From Sphagnum compactum (taxonomy: Eukaryota; Bryophyta; Sphagnopsida; Sphagnales), in assembly GCA_965153455.1 (NCBI GenBank), contig OZ234502.1:14353495-14417494 (forward strand): a DNA stretch of 64,000 nt. The letters run 5' to 3'. Numbering within the stretch: the first letter of the stretch is position 1; every line of letters begins with the position of its first letter. Made by a program: the position numbers and the translations under genes. This document shows, piece after piece, positions 25,201 through 37,090 of this stretch. The notes under the pieces were generated by a model. It was not told the origin of the DNA. It saw only the letters and a program-made list of their open reading frames with translations, and ran no database searches.

Positions 25201-26914
25201 TGTCTGTAGCAACAATAAGCAGAAAATTGTTGACATAGTGACATTGATGAAACAGAGACAACACAAGATGGCATTCTGAACCTGAGAAGAGATTCGGCTT
25301 CAGTGAGCCTTGCTGCAGCAGCCAACATGTCTGCCGATGGCATTGCAGGACCCATAACCCTGCAAACCACCCAAAAAAGAGGGAAAAAAAACATCACTCC
25401 ATTACTGAACCTTCTTCTCCAGCCTTTTCAAAGGGATAACTACTTGTACATAGATGTTCCTTCAAAACCCTAACTAGATATCAAACCAAAATGTGAGTAT
25501 GACCCCTCCTCACCTGGATTTTTTAGTCTCCACAGGTTTCACTGAAGGACCAGGCACAACATCATTCAGTGCTGAAGTTGGTGCTAGCTGGATATTGCTT
25601 TCTGTTGGAAACAATCCAGCATTTTGCTCGAAGAAAGATGACATGATCTCAACAGTTGCTTGTGCTCCCTCCGGCAATAAAAAAATGTCTCTTTGAGTAG
25701 ACATAAGATTCAAGGAGCGGAACAAACTGCGGAGAAGAGACACCAAAGACTTGTTCGGTAAGCCACTGATGTCTACTGCTTGACCACTATCCAACATCTC
25801 CAACAGCTGCACAAAATTCAGGTCACAACATTCATTCACAGACTGAAGTTTCCTTTCGTAGGCAATACAAGGGGTAGGTCAGAAATAGTGCTTTCCATCT
25901 TCTGGCGCAGCTCTCTAAGTCTGAAATCAAGCCACAGAAAAAAACACCAAGCACTCTCTGCAAAAAGAGTTTTCTTTCTGGACACCAAAATCTCAGAAAC
26001 AAACCTACTTCACAACCACAGATTCTCTTGCTTCTCTTGGCAGTGGTGGTACAAAACTCCAGGATCCAATTGCTGTCTTGCACAGACACTGTAAGATAGT
26101 ACATTTCTAACTGAGCTTTTGGGTTTAGGGTTGCATTCCAGAGCTTCTTATCATCATGACCATGGAAGGAGGAGATACTGCGAAGGCTTTTTTTTTCTCT
26201 TACCAGCTTGAGATCTTTGGCATCTTCTGGAAATCTTTCAGCAATCTCAGAAGCAATTGCATCAGGATTGGACATGGTTGTTTCAGAAGACTCTTCTTCA
26301 GAATGTGTGGTAGAAGCAGTCCTTTGTTTGCTTTCATTTTTTTTTCTTCCCTTTCTCATCTTCCCTCGTCTCTCCTCCTCCTCCTGTCGCTCCTGCTTTC
26401 GATGACGATGCTTCCTGGAGGAATGCCGCCGCTCTCTCCTCTTACCATCATCATCTTCTTCTTCACTCGACAAGCTTTCAGAAAATTCTTCCGAGTCGTC
26501 TTCTGTAGATGCAGCTGCTCTAGAGTGTTTGCTTCCCCTTCTCTTCTTCCGTCGCTTCTTCTTCTGGTCCTCCTTCTTTCGATGCTTCCTGGAAGAATGT
26601 CGCTGTCTCCGATCATCTCCACTCGATTCGTCGTCGTCGCTGGACTCCCCGGAAGAAACCTCCTTGTCCTCTTTCCGAGTCCGCGACTTCCCATCAGATC
26701 TTCTTCTTGTTGCATGACGCGATTTCGCCTCTTCTCCTTTCTGTCTCATCCGCTTCCTTTCCCCTCTATCTTCTTCCTCTTCAACTTCCTCCTCCGGGTT
26801 GTATGTGGAATGTGCACTCTTGTGTCTATGACCTCTTCTCTCCTCAGGTCTGGAAGCTCGACTAAACTCCGAGACGTTTCTCAGAGCATCTACCATAGTC
26901 CCTGTCCGAGACAT
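22271..26914 (-). CDS. Nuclear J-domain protein with DUF3752 (GPALPP-type) C-terminus
   Basis: Eleven exons close in phase to give 707 residues: 26204-26914, 25514-25806, 25282-25359, 24711-24813, 24504-24592, 24169-24280, 23830-23883, 23656-23704, 23253-23347, 22960-23078 and 22271-22691. Residues 1-210 are a highly charged Arg/Lys/Ser/Glu region typical of nuclear RNA-associated proteins. Then come [16 protein letters not shown], the motifs GPAMPSADM and [14 protein letters not shown], and a J domain at about 401-462 with the HPD triad at 434-436 ([14 protein letters not shown]). The C-terminus has [28 protein letters not shown] and [17 protein letters not shown], the signature of plant DNAJ/DUF3752 proteins (similar to Arabidopsis At1g65280, from memory). 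J domains stimulate Hsp70 ATPase; the partner and client are unknown. A spliced 5' UTR is likely, with a good donor (GTAAGT) near 27171. Confidence 0.93.
26121..26132. promoter_or_regulatory. Telobox-like motif in DNAJ gene intron 1
   Basis: GGGTTTAGGGTT lies inside the first coding intron (25807-26203); on the coding strand it reads AACCCTAAACCC. Regulatory role inferred only. Confidence 0.4.
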
Positions 26915-28373
26915 GATGATTGCAAGAAGAAGAACCTCCAGAACAAAAACCCAAAACCTACCTTACAATCTCATCACTATTGTTGCTGTTTTGCATCATC
27001 TAAAGTCGGATCTCTTCCCCCCTGCCACCTCCTTCCTTCCTCATGAACCTTCTCCTGGAATCCAGAATGTGACAGATAACTGTCATCAGGATTCTGTAGA
27101 TAGAAGCTCAACCCACTGAGGACACACAAGGACAAAGATGCACAACAAATGATGTACTTGAGTGTGGTACTTACGCTTCCTCCAAGTCGATTACTTTGAT
27201 AGCTACTTCCTTATTCAACTCGTTATCAAAGCTGCAGCAACAAAAAAAGAACCAGAAAACCCCCCTCTTAGACTCAATGCATGATTGCAGAAATTTGTTA
27301 TTTGCCGATATCCTCTCCTCCCAAGGCTTCACACAGCAGCTGCTGCTTCTTCTTCTTCTTCTCCTTCTTCTTCACAGAATCCTATCTAGGATATACTCCA
27401 TCTCCTCCTCAACAACAGTTCCGATGATTCCAGCTAAATGAACACAACGCAACAGCATCCACCTCTTCTTCTGCCATTGCAACAATCACTACTCCTGGTC
27501 TCACAATTCCGTTCCCCTCCCTCTTCTCAATCCCGCACCTGATCAAAAATTTCTGTCTCTCTCGCGCACGAACACACGCTCGCATTCTCCTCTCTAGATT
27601 CTCTGTCTGAAGGAGGGGGGAATTTCTTGATTTTCAAAGTTGAAGTGGTTTTGTTTTTTCTTAAAAGGCAGCAGCGAGTTTGGGCTGGCCTGGCAGCTGC
27701 TGAAATAGATTAGATTTGTGAGTTTCTGAAGATGGGTATGGATCAGTCCTTTTCTCTCAAGCAGATTTTGCACATTTGCCTATGCAGCGGCAACAGAAGT
27801 TGTATATCATTGCTGAGTGAAGATTTTTTCCTCAGCTAGCCCAACAAACAGCCAGCAGAGTACTTTTTTTTAGCAAATTCTTGACTTTGTGAGGGATGGA
27901 TACCTTCAGAGCAGTTAATGGTGGCTTCTCCAGTTTCTCCATGTGCTGCAGAGAAAGACTTTCCACCTTTGGTATGTTGACTGTGGACCATGTATGTGTT
28001 AGCTTGTTGTTTTAAGCTTTTCTTTGTGAAAACTGAAATCCTCTTGGCCCATGGTAGCACGAAGACTACTGTCTATGCTTTGAACTTTATGCTTTGAACT
28101 TATGCTTTCCTTGCTTGTGCTTGTTGTTTCTCTTGATCATTGCTGCTGCTGTGAAACCAGTTTTAAAACTTTCATTGACTACAGACAGTTTACTTGATTT
28201 GTTTGTGTCCACCTCTGGCTAACCCGAAGATCCAAGCAGTTCTGGTGTCAGCAGAGAGGTTAAGATCCATCGTCTCTCTCTCTCTCTCTTCATGTAGCTC
28301 CATTGTTGTTTCAAAAACAAAGAAGAACGGTACCGTCAACATGGTCTCTCCAACCATGAATTTGAATAGGCAT
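26915..28373. other. 5' leader and promoter region of the DNAJ gene
   Basis: The minus-strand leader probably extends to about 27.5-27.6 kb, with a leader intron starting at a GTAAGT near 27171. (CTT)n runs lie at about 27345-27370 and a CT run at 28272-28290. I see no gene between 27.6 and 28.37 kb. Confidence 0.4.
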
Positions 28374-28990
28374 TGAAACTTGAAACCCTAGCCTGATTAG
28401 GGTTGCGAGCTCCAAACCCTAATTTGCATATTGAAACCGTAATTCAAAAGAATTTCAAAGCCCCAAACAGTAGATTAGGGTTTTGATTTGAGATTCCATC
28501 CAAACCCCAACCACCCCTGTTGAGACAATTTGAAGCTCCAAACATTCATTAGGGTTTCATGGATTGGCAGCTTGAAATCCCTATATTCATAATTTCCAGA
28601 GATTCATATTAAGACATTTTGAAGTTCAAAAAATGAATTAGGGTTTAAGTGAAAAAGCTTTGCAAAAACTTGTAACGGCACTGAGGAAGACATTTTGAAA
28701 CTCCAAATACTAATGAAGGTCTCACTAATTGGAAACTTCAAAACCCTAATTTTGATAATTACTTGAGCAATTCATATTAAGACATTGTAAGTTCCAAACC
28801 CTAATTAGGGTTTAATTGGGGCTTTACAAACTTTGCAACATTACTTGGGAAGACATTTTGAAGCTCCAAAACACTAAATTAGGGTTTCAGTATGGGAAGC
28901 TTTCAAACACCAAATTGCATAATTACGAGGATTTGGATTAAAACATTATTAAATTCCAAACTTTAATTGGGGTTTAATTGGGGCATGCAA
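28374..28990. repeat. Degenerate ~165-bp tandem array carrying telomere-like motifs
   Basis: About 3.5 diverged copies, anchored by GACATTTTGAAGCTCC-like words near 28523, 28689 and 28852. Each copy carries CCCTAA or TTAGGG motifs in both orientations, for example AAACCCTAATT and ATTAGGGTTT. Non-coding. Confidence 0.8.
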
Positions 28991-31900
28991 AATAACATTT
29001 TTTCTTCCTAATTTAAAGATGATTGGTTTCCCATTTAAAAATTTGACATGAGTATGAACAATAATGGAAGGAAAGTGTGACATTAAAAATCTGAAACATA
29101 ATCAAAGATTTTTAAAACTTTGAATTATAGAATTTGATTTAATTGGCTATAATTTTATATAAATATTTGGTGTTTGTTTGCCAAAAATTGTATTTATTAA
29201 AAAAATGAAATTATGCAATTTCAAATATAATTTTCCAAGATTTCAATAGATGGGAAATAAATATGCAAAATACATTTTTTGTTATGTATTTGTAATAATA
29301 ATCCAATTGTTGGGCCAATAAATAGTTTTGCACAAGTTGGGAGTTCAATTCTCAACAATTTTGACAATTGTCAACAAAATTTTCCATTTTTTTCAACTAG
29401 ACCTTTTGCAAATAATTTTGTGCCAAAAATTAGTTGTAGGTATGATATTTCCCATCCCACCTTGTGAAAGTCATGAGCATCCAAACAAAATTATTAAATT
29501 ATTTTAAGTTATGAACCTTGATAAGGATTTTAATCAAACTTTAAACTCCAGCAATATTTTTGAAGACATTTTAAACCTCCAAGATATTCATTTCCATTCC
29601 ATTTGATAAAAGTTTCTAAACTTCATCAAAATTCTATTCTAAATGGGTTCTATAAACATCATTTGGTGGCAAATTGTATCCAAAGGTTGGAGGTTTGATA
29701 TGTATAAATGTTTTTCTATAATCACAATAATGAAATTTATTTCTACAATTTTTGCATTTGCCACTTGAAGATCTTAAGACATGTTTAATGAATGTGAACA
29801 CAAAATTTTTAATGAAAATTTGTTGAATAAACTTTATATGCATCTCCTAAAAATGGGTTGTGGTTATGGGGGGAAAGAAAAGTCGATGTTTCAATTTTTT
29901 TATGGTTTAAGGTAGAAACATTGTTTGAAATAACAAGTTCAATGCATATTCCTTACTCGTCAATAAATCATCTATGGTAATTGATCGACGTAGCTTGTGG
30001 AAAGGTATATACATAGTAAATTGCTACAAGGATGTGCACAATTTATGACAACATATGAAAACATCTCTTATTTATTGTATTTTTGTTTCAAATGGGTTCA
30101 TGGAAGTTTTTTGTGATCACAAAATTATATGTTGATAATTTTTTAAATTTTTAAAGCATTTGACTCTATTATAATAAACTAAAAAAAATCAGCAAAGAAG
30201 TTTGAGATGAAGATGTGTATTCAAATTTTCTAATAAACACATTCGCTTATTGTTATTATCCTTCACAATAACATTTTCTCACATAATTGTGAGCATATGT
30301 ACAATTGTGGATATCAACATCCCTACCCAAATTTTGAACCACAAAACCTTAAATTTATTTGCACTTAACTTCAAGATGAGTAATATTGAACATAGGCTTT
30401 GTAGATGTACTTATCAAAATATCACCTTGCCCATATGAACATTATAAATATTGTGGTTTAAACTAATGTTGTGAAGATGTTTGATTTGCAATGTTAAATC
30501 CAAAGGTTCAAGGTTAAATTGTTGTGACCCAAAATCAAAGTAACATTTTTTTGTTAGAATCAACATAAGAAATGGGACTTTCGCAAGTTCTCACCCCTTT
30601 CATTACCACTTGGGTTTAAACTTATGAAACCCTTCATGGGTGTACTTTATCTTACTGTGATCGGACATGAAGGCAATCAGATAATGTTCTCATGTGAACA
30701 TAGAAAGTTTTTAGGGTTTTGGTTTTTGTTTTCAATGGTCGTCAACTTTCTGCATGTTAACAACGGAAATTATTCCATCACTGTTTGTTAGTTGCAACAA
30801 TTACTATTTCAAAGAAACTTGTGAGCATGGGTAGGAAGTCTTGTTTGTTTGTTATTATGTGGAACTTATCGACACAAAGCTATGGATGGCTAAGGAAGCG
30901 GCGGCATTGAATGGAGGTTTGGAGAGTAGGACAGTGGAAGGCAAAATAAGAAGGGGAATTCGAAAGCAATGCAGGCAAGTTTTTTTTCTTTCATCATCAA
31001 TTTTCAAAGGATGGTAGGTTTGGCTTGTTGAGATTAGTAGTTGTTGTATCTGATTTCCGCTGCGCCAGTGACTGCATTATGGCAAACAATATGTCCTTAC
31101 TAGTAATAGATTTTATAAGGGGTTGATGCTGAAAATTGATGACGAAAAGAAAGAAGTCTGAGCTGTAGAAAAAAGGGTATGTAGAGGGATAAATATGCAT
31201 TTTGAATGGGGACCTTTGTTGAATCTCTCTTTAATCCATGTAGTAGGGCAGGTATCTGAGTGAATACCAAAAGCTTCAATGGGGTGTCCTTGGGTTGGGT
31301 AGGATGAAAGAAATGAGGACAAAAGTGGGAAATTAATAGAAATCTATATGTAACCAATATCTGCACAAAAAAAACTATCTTTCTGGAGTGGTTCTAAGTC
31401 AACTTGGTATACGTCATTCATACTTTGGTTGGTCTGGACATGGAGATCAAGATGTTTATGAAATTAGGGTTTATCAGATAAAGAACTTAATGTTCCTTTG
31501 CATTGTTGCATTTGGAGGAGAAGGAATAATAGCTCATATGAACTAACCGAACACTAAAGGTTCTGACCATACCTCAGTAGATTTTAGATTTATAACGTAT
31601 GGCTTTGTACATGGCAGCAAAATGTTTGCTACCACTATAACAAGTTAGTGAGAGATCACCATGTATGTGCCAGTTGGCAATTCACACATAAAACATTTAA
31701 TCTTGTTCTGACAGATCAATAGCACCAATGGAAATTATGGTATCACCGGGTTTGTAGTCTCGACAATGTAAGTTGTTGGAATTGATGGAATTAAAAAATT
31801 CACAAGGTTTGTGTTTCTACCATGAGTTTCTCGTGCATAGAGATTCCTTTTATTCACCCTTCTTTTTGGTTACACTACATCTATACACACTTTCTATCAT

Positions 31901-32569
31901 TGGGGAGTGTATCATGTGTAAATGAATTGAGTCCAAAGGTTTTTGAATTTGAAAAACTATGCTAAAAATTGAAATCAAAGGGTTTAAAAATGAGAAAAAC
32001 TGAGCTTGAATTCAATCCACATTTGAAGAACTTCCAAAAATTAAATATAAAGTGTCAAAACCAAGATTAAAAATTCTTTTAAATATAAGGAATCACCCAA
32101 CACTAGGTTAAACATAAGCAATAACTTACAAAACTTTGGTTTGGAATCGTGTGAAAAATTTCATAAGATAAAAGTGATTAATTTGAACTAGAATCAAAGG
32201 TTCCTTTCATGGTCAAAAACTAGGAAGGACCAAAACTGAAAGGTTGTATCCAAAGTCAAACAAACAACACTAGTACAAACACAAAACAATAAAAACCTTG
32301 TTTGCACATATAGGTTCAAGGTTGTAAATTTAAACACCATTCACATTACATCGATTTCTAAAGAACAAATCAATTTTACATTCATAATACAAAGTACTTA
32401 TGATGTGTTATGTAAAAATCATCAATCTTTCAATCTTTTCCAACACACAATATATGTGCCCTTCAAAGTAATATCGGCTTCTTATCAATGGCATCAATCC
32501 TCCAATCAACAACCATAATAGCTGGGTCCCTTCTTTGTAGATACTCAACCTAAGACCTAGTCGGCCCCA
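28991..32569. other. AT-rich intergenic region
   Basis: No supported gene. A short, relatively GC-rich open stretch at 30886-30976 (MAKEAAALNGG...) ends at a GT-like boundary and could be a decayed exon. The rest reads as AT-rich non-coding DNA. Confidence 0.4.
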
Positions 32570-33700
32570 ATACTACGGTTTGGAACCACCTCGAGGACAC
32601 AAACTCCACTTCCAAGTGAACCTAAAATGGTACATAGGTTTAGGTTTTTAGGGCCCACCCAAATTCACCAAAACAACCTTTTGGCCTTTGAGGGACATCC
32701 CTAAGTTGATCAGGACCTGGATTGAGATCTCAAAACTTGGATTGAGATCTTAAAAATATATTTCACATCCATGTGCACATAAAATGGTACATTAGGTTTT
32801 AGGGACCCACCCAAAATCCCCAAAACAACCTTTTGGCCCTTGCAGAGAACATCTCTAAGCTGATAAGGACTTGAATTGAAATCTTGAAACCTCAATTGGG
32901 ATCCTGAGACCTAGATTGAGATCCTGAAAACTCCACCTCCAAGTGAACATGAAATGATACACTAGGTTTGAGTTTGAAGGAAGCACCCAAAATATCCCCA
33001 AAACAACGTTTTTGGCCCTTGAGGGACACCCCTAAGCTGATTAGGACTTGGATTGAGATCTTGAAACCTGAATACCTGGATTGAGATCCTGAAAATATAT
33101 CCCACTTCCAATAGAACATGAAATGGTACACTAGGTTTAGGTTTTTTAGGGACCCACTCCCAAACAACCTTTTGGCCCTTGAGGGACATCCCTAAGGTGA
33201 TCAGGACCTGGATTGAGATCCTGAAATATATTCCACTTCCAAGTGACCATGAAATGGTACACTAGGTTTAGGTTTTTTTAGGGACCCACTCCCAAACAAC
33301 CTTTTGGCCCTTGAGGGACATCCCTAAGGTGATCAGGACCTGGATTGAGATCCTGAAATATATTCCACTTCCAAGTGACCATGAAATGGTACACTAGGTT
33401 TAGGTTTTTTTAGGGACCCACTCCCAAACAACCTTTTGGCCCTTGAGGGACATCCCTAAGGTGATCAGGACCTGGATTGAGATCCTGAAATATATTCCAC
33501 TTCCAAGTGACCATGAAATGGTACACTAGGTTTAGGTTTTTTTAGGGACCCACTCCCAAACAACCTTTTGGCCCTTGAGGGACATCCCTAATGTGATCAG
33601 GATCTGGATTGAGATCTTAAAACCTTAATTAGGATCCTGATGCCAGGATTGAGATCTTGGGTCCTGAGACCTGGATTGAGATCCTGGGATCTGAATTGGC
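32570..33700. repeat. 132-bp tandem array upstream of the 33.9-kb gene
   Basis: The anchor GATCAGGACCTGGATTGAG or a variant starts at 32708, 32862, 33039, 33199, 33331, 33463 and 33595. Spacings are 154, 177 and 160 bp in the older left part, then exactly 132 bp three times. The three 132-bp units look identical by eye until the last few bases. Subrepeats of CTGGATTGAGATCCTGA cause the length differences and continue to about 33700, roughly 230 bp before the next start codon. Confidence 0.95.
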
Positions 33701-33928
33701 ACCTGCGCCCGTGCTTCGTTCATCGAGGAGACGACGGACAGTTCTCCGTTGTCGACTGTTGCCGTCGTTGCTGCTCCTTCTCGCGGGCTGCAAAATCCTG
33801 TTGTTTCTTTCGCACATGGGTGATGAGAATTTGCTTTAATTAAGCCCACAGAGAAATTCTCTGCTGTTTTCCCCCACACCCATATCCTGTTTTTGGTTCA
33901 TCTCTTTTGTTTTTTCTCTTCACCAAAA

Positions 33929-35818
33929 ATGTGGGGCGTAAGAGCTGCAGCAGCACTCCGACTTGCACAGCAGCGATCTACAATCACCTTCCAGCAGCCG
34001 AGCTTCCTCAGTCTCTTTTCCACGGACTTGCATGGAGAGCCTACTACTGAAGCTGCACCTCAAGTTGCACCGGAGGTGGTTGTTGCAGCGACCCAGGTCC
34101 CAGTTCCCGAAGCAGCGGCGGATGGAGACTCTGGTGCCAACTTAGGGTTTCCGGAGCCTGCTGATCTCCAAGCTCCTGCTGCAGCAACACCTCGAGCTCC
34201 GCTGGGTCCAAGTAGTACTTTCAACCTCTAAGCCGATTTCATTCTCGTCCTATTTCAGCGCAATCATCTTGTGTGTGTGTGAGTGTGTTTGCCCTTTCCA
34301 TCTACTGCCCTGAAATTAGGGTTCAGGGTTTAGGGTTTTGCGAAAACCATATTGCAGCTTCTTATTTGAGATCCCCCCCCCTTCTCTCTCTATGGAAAGA
34401 GAACAACTGGAGAGCTCGGATCTGACAAGAGGTTGTGGAATATATATCTGATGGCAGAGAAGATCTATGCACGGTTGTCAAATGCACCCAAATATGCATT
34501 CAAATCCGATATTCTCTGGTTCTTTGAAGGCTGCAACTTGACTCCTGATCAGCTTGTTACCATCTATGATGAGAAGTATCGGCAAAGGTTCTTGTAAGCA
34601 TCTCTCGCGTTAATCGTGAAAAAAACTGACACTGCAATTTCACTCTGTAATTACAATCTGTTGTTTTAAAGAGCTATGGAAAAAATGCTTGTGAGTTGCA
34701 TGGTGCACAGAGGTTTCCTTTTGTGGATGGTGGAAGTGAGCTTTTTGCATGTAGTGCTCACATGACTCTCATAAGTCATGCCACTGATTATAGTGTTGCA
34801 CGATGTCTATTGTTATGGAGACTTCTCTGTGATTTTCATGGATGTGTACTTGCTCACATATGGCACTGAACTGAATTCAACAGGCAAGTAGAGTTTGATT
34901 CCATGGAGAGTTTTCGACTTGCACAGCGAGTGTTGGTGCGGAAGGGTCGCCTGGGAGGCCGCTACATGAAGCTTGATGTGGTAAGAGATCGGATGAAATA
35001 GTCAAGTATCTTGCAAGTGCTTATACTGTGTGAATGATTAGAAATGACACTTTGTGACGGTGGTTGTTATGGGCGCATTTTTCACTTGTCCTTGCCACCA
35101 TGAAGTTTATGCATTGCACTCCTGGTGAATGTGTTTGAAGTTTACAGCTTTTTTTTTGTTTAAAGAAGGTGCTATTTTGTCCCTCCATGGTGTGGTGATG
35201 ATTATGAGGATGATGATGATTGTAGGACATGAAGCTGGATGTTGATGACATTCATACGAGCGTTAAGGGTTTCCGGGGACAATCGGTAACATGACAATCT
35301 TGACTCTACTTGGATGGAAATTATTTTTTGCCATGATGATTTGTCTAGAGTTGATTTCTTGATACCAAAGAGTCAAGGGTGTAATGAAATTGTGGATGGG
35401 GTGCTCTTGATGATGCAGCTACTCATGATGCAGCTACCAACAGATGCAACAAGTGAAGATGTGGAGCGCTTCTTTCAAGGCTACAACCTTGCTGGTTACT
35501 CAACCAAGTTTTTGAGAGTGTAAGTCTTGCTATCAAACAGGTTTTACTGGGGCTAAGCTCTCAAAAGGGCATTCATAAGCTTAAGAGCATCCTGTTGCAC
35601 ATTTCTTGACTCTTCTGTTTCCTGATAAAGTTTTTCTCTTATTCTGCAGTCCAAAGGAGACCTTCCCCAAAAAACCGAGCAAAATGTCAGTTCCACCTGT
35701 TGTAGAACGGCGAGCATTGGTCAAGTTTGCAACCCAATTGGAGTCCCTCCGTGCTCTGCGAGAGAAGCAAGGCCAGTTCTGCTTAGATCGGGCTATTGAG
35801 CTTCGTTTCATCCAGTGA
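33929..35818 (+). CDS. Conserved plant protein of unknown function, RRM-like, probably mitochondrial
   Basis: Six exons close in phase to give 296 residues: 33929-34211, 34413-34593, 34884-34980, 35226-35285, 35419-35519 and 35650-35818. The first 94 residues (MWGVRAAAALRLAQQRS...) are rich in Ala, Arg and Ser and look like a mitochondrial presequence followed by a variable linker. Conserved blocks are YAFKSDILWFFEGCNLTPDQ, FDSMESFRLAQRVLVRKGRL, then LPTDATSEDVERFFQGYNL and a C-terminal RALVKFATQLESLRALREKQ. The second half has the beta-alpha-beta spacing of an RRM-like fold, and I recall uncharacterised plant homologues with the same two-block arrangement. Function is unknown; nucleic-acid binding is only a guess. 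The exon 5 acceptor is duplicated (see findings). Confidence 0.85.
34316..34340. promoter_or_regulatory. Telobox-like motif in intron 1 of the 33.9-kb gene
   Basis: TTAGGGTTCAGGGTTTAGGG followed by TTTTG lies in the first intron (34212-34412), in TTTAGGG orientation on the coding strand. Role inferred only. Confidence 0.45.
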
Positions 35819-37090
35819 TGAACTCATAACTCCTGTAAGGTTGTTCTTCCCAAACTGACATTTCTCACGTGGGTATTGTCCAGTCCCAGATGAAATATCC
35901 CGATTCCAGAGATGGGTAACCTTATTATTATGAGGTCATCTTTCAATTCCATTCAGTTGTAAGTACAGAGAGGTTCTCAGTACTGACGAAGATATTTCTT
36001 CTGTAGAGTCACCATGCATTAGTTGATGATCAACATGCTCCAATGATTGCTTTGTTTTGGTTTTGTCAATGTGCTGTAGTGCAACAGAAATTTTTGTCTG
36101 ATTTGTTGCATCTTGGTTACTTTGAATGATAGAATCTTCCATAGATGAAGGTGCCAAACTGCTACCAGAAATTGTTATGGGCTCCATATCAGAGGCTCAC
36201 AAAAGAAGAAATTGCACCTTGTGGTACATACCTATGATGTCATCATTGTCTGTATGCATGTTCAAACCTCTATCATATATCATTGTTCTTCTAAGGACCG
36301 TAATGATGCAAGCCTAACAATTCTTCTTGGTTCTTAGAAGTCCCCCTTATGCCTCCTAGAATGCATCAATGTGGTGTGTTTGTGGACATTGGAAATCATT
36401 GATACTTGCAAATGTCTATTGTTTGTTCCCAATAAACTCAGGAAATTTCAACTAGTGCTTCATATTGGGGAAAGGTATTGGAACTAGCACTCTCATTCTC
36501 ATGTCCTTGAATGATGTAAACCCCCTTAGGTCCTTGCCGCTTCCCTCCAGGATACTAGTACAAGGTGTTGTGCACTAATCAATGGTAAACATGTAAATCA
36601 TCCAAACTCCAAGCAGCCAGTTCTTGACTCCAAAATAAAACAAGCAGCTCAACCATAACATGTTGGCTCAAATGAGCAGGTGTGTGCGTGGTTGTCATTT
36701 TGCAATTTCTGGACATCACAAATTCATCACATAATGGAGCAAACATTAATCAAAATTAGAGTGTTTTTTTCTTTTTGTCTGTCCTATTGGCAATTTACAA
36801 ATAAGAATTTATATCTTCCAAAAACAAAGAAGAGAAAAGAAAGAAAATCAAGCAAAACAGAGCCAGAAGAAGAAGAAGAAGAAGAAGAAAGGGAATGTCA
36901 CATGATGCAGGAAACTAGAGTTGTATAATATAGGAACATAGTGTTGTATAATACGGTAACGTAGTTTTGTATAATACAGGAACGTTTGGTAGTATAATAC
37001 TGGAAGGAAAGACTGTTGTTGCAATAAACCCTGATTCTTCGGGCTTCGTGTGCTTGTGCGCCACAGCAGTGTTGTTTCTGCGCTCCGGCG
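35819..37090. other. Intergenic region between two plus-strand genes
   Basis: 3' region of the upstream gene, then the promoter of the next one. A (GAA)n run lies at about 36867-36890. Four copies of a ~24-bp unit containing GTATAATA lie at 36912-37007, ending about 85 bp before the next start codon. No gene seen. Confidence 0.6.
36912..37007. repeat. ~24-bp promoter-proximal tandem repeat, four copies
   Basis: Units share TTGTATAATA followed by GGAACGTA-like words. They sit just upstream of the pKIWI502-like start codon at 37091, where TATAATA words could matter for transcription start; this is inference. Confidence 0.75.

Noticed and set aside
26156-27046. 296-codon plus-strand open frame
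   Set aside because: It lies antisense to exon 1 of the J-domain gene. The Arg/Ser/Glu-rich codons there read as Ser/Leu/Phe runs on the other strand, and it has no domain.
32710-33189. Minus-strand frames over the 132-bp array
   Set aside because: Open only because the repeat unit lacks stops in that frame; the translations simply repeat.
32570-33700. CRISPR-like regular spacing
   Set aside because: The whole unit is repeated with no unique spacers, and this is plant nuclear DNA.
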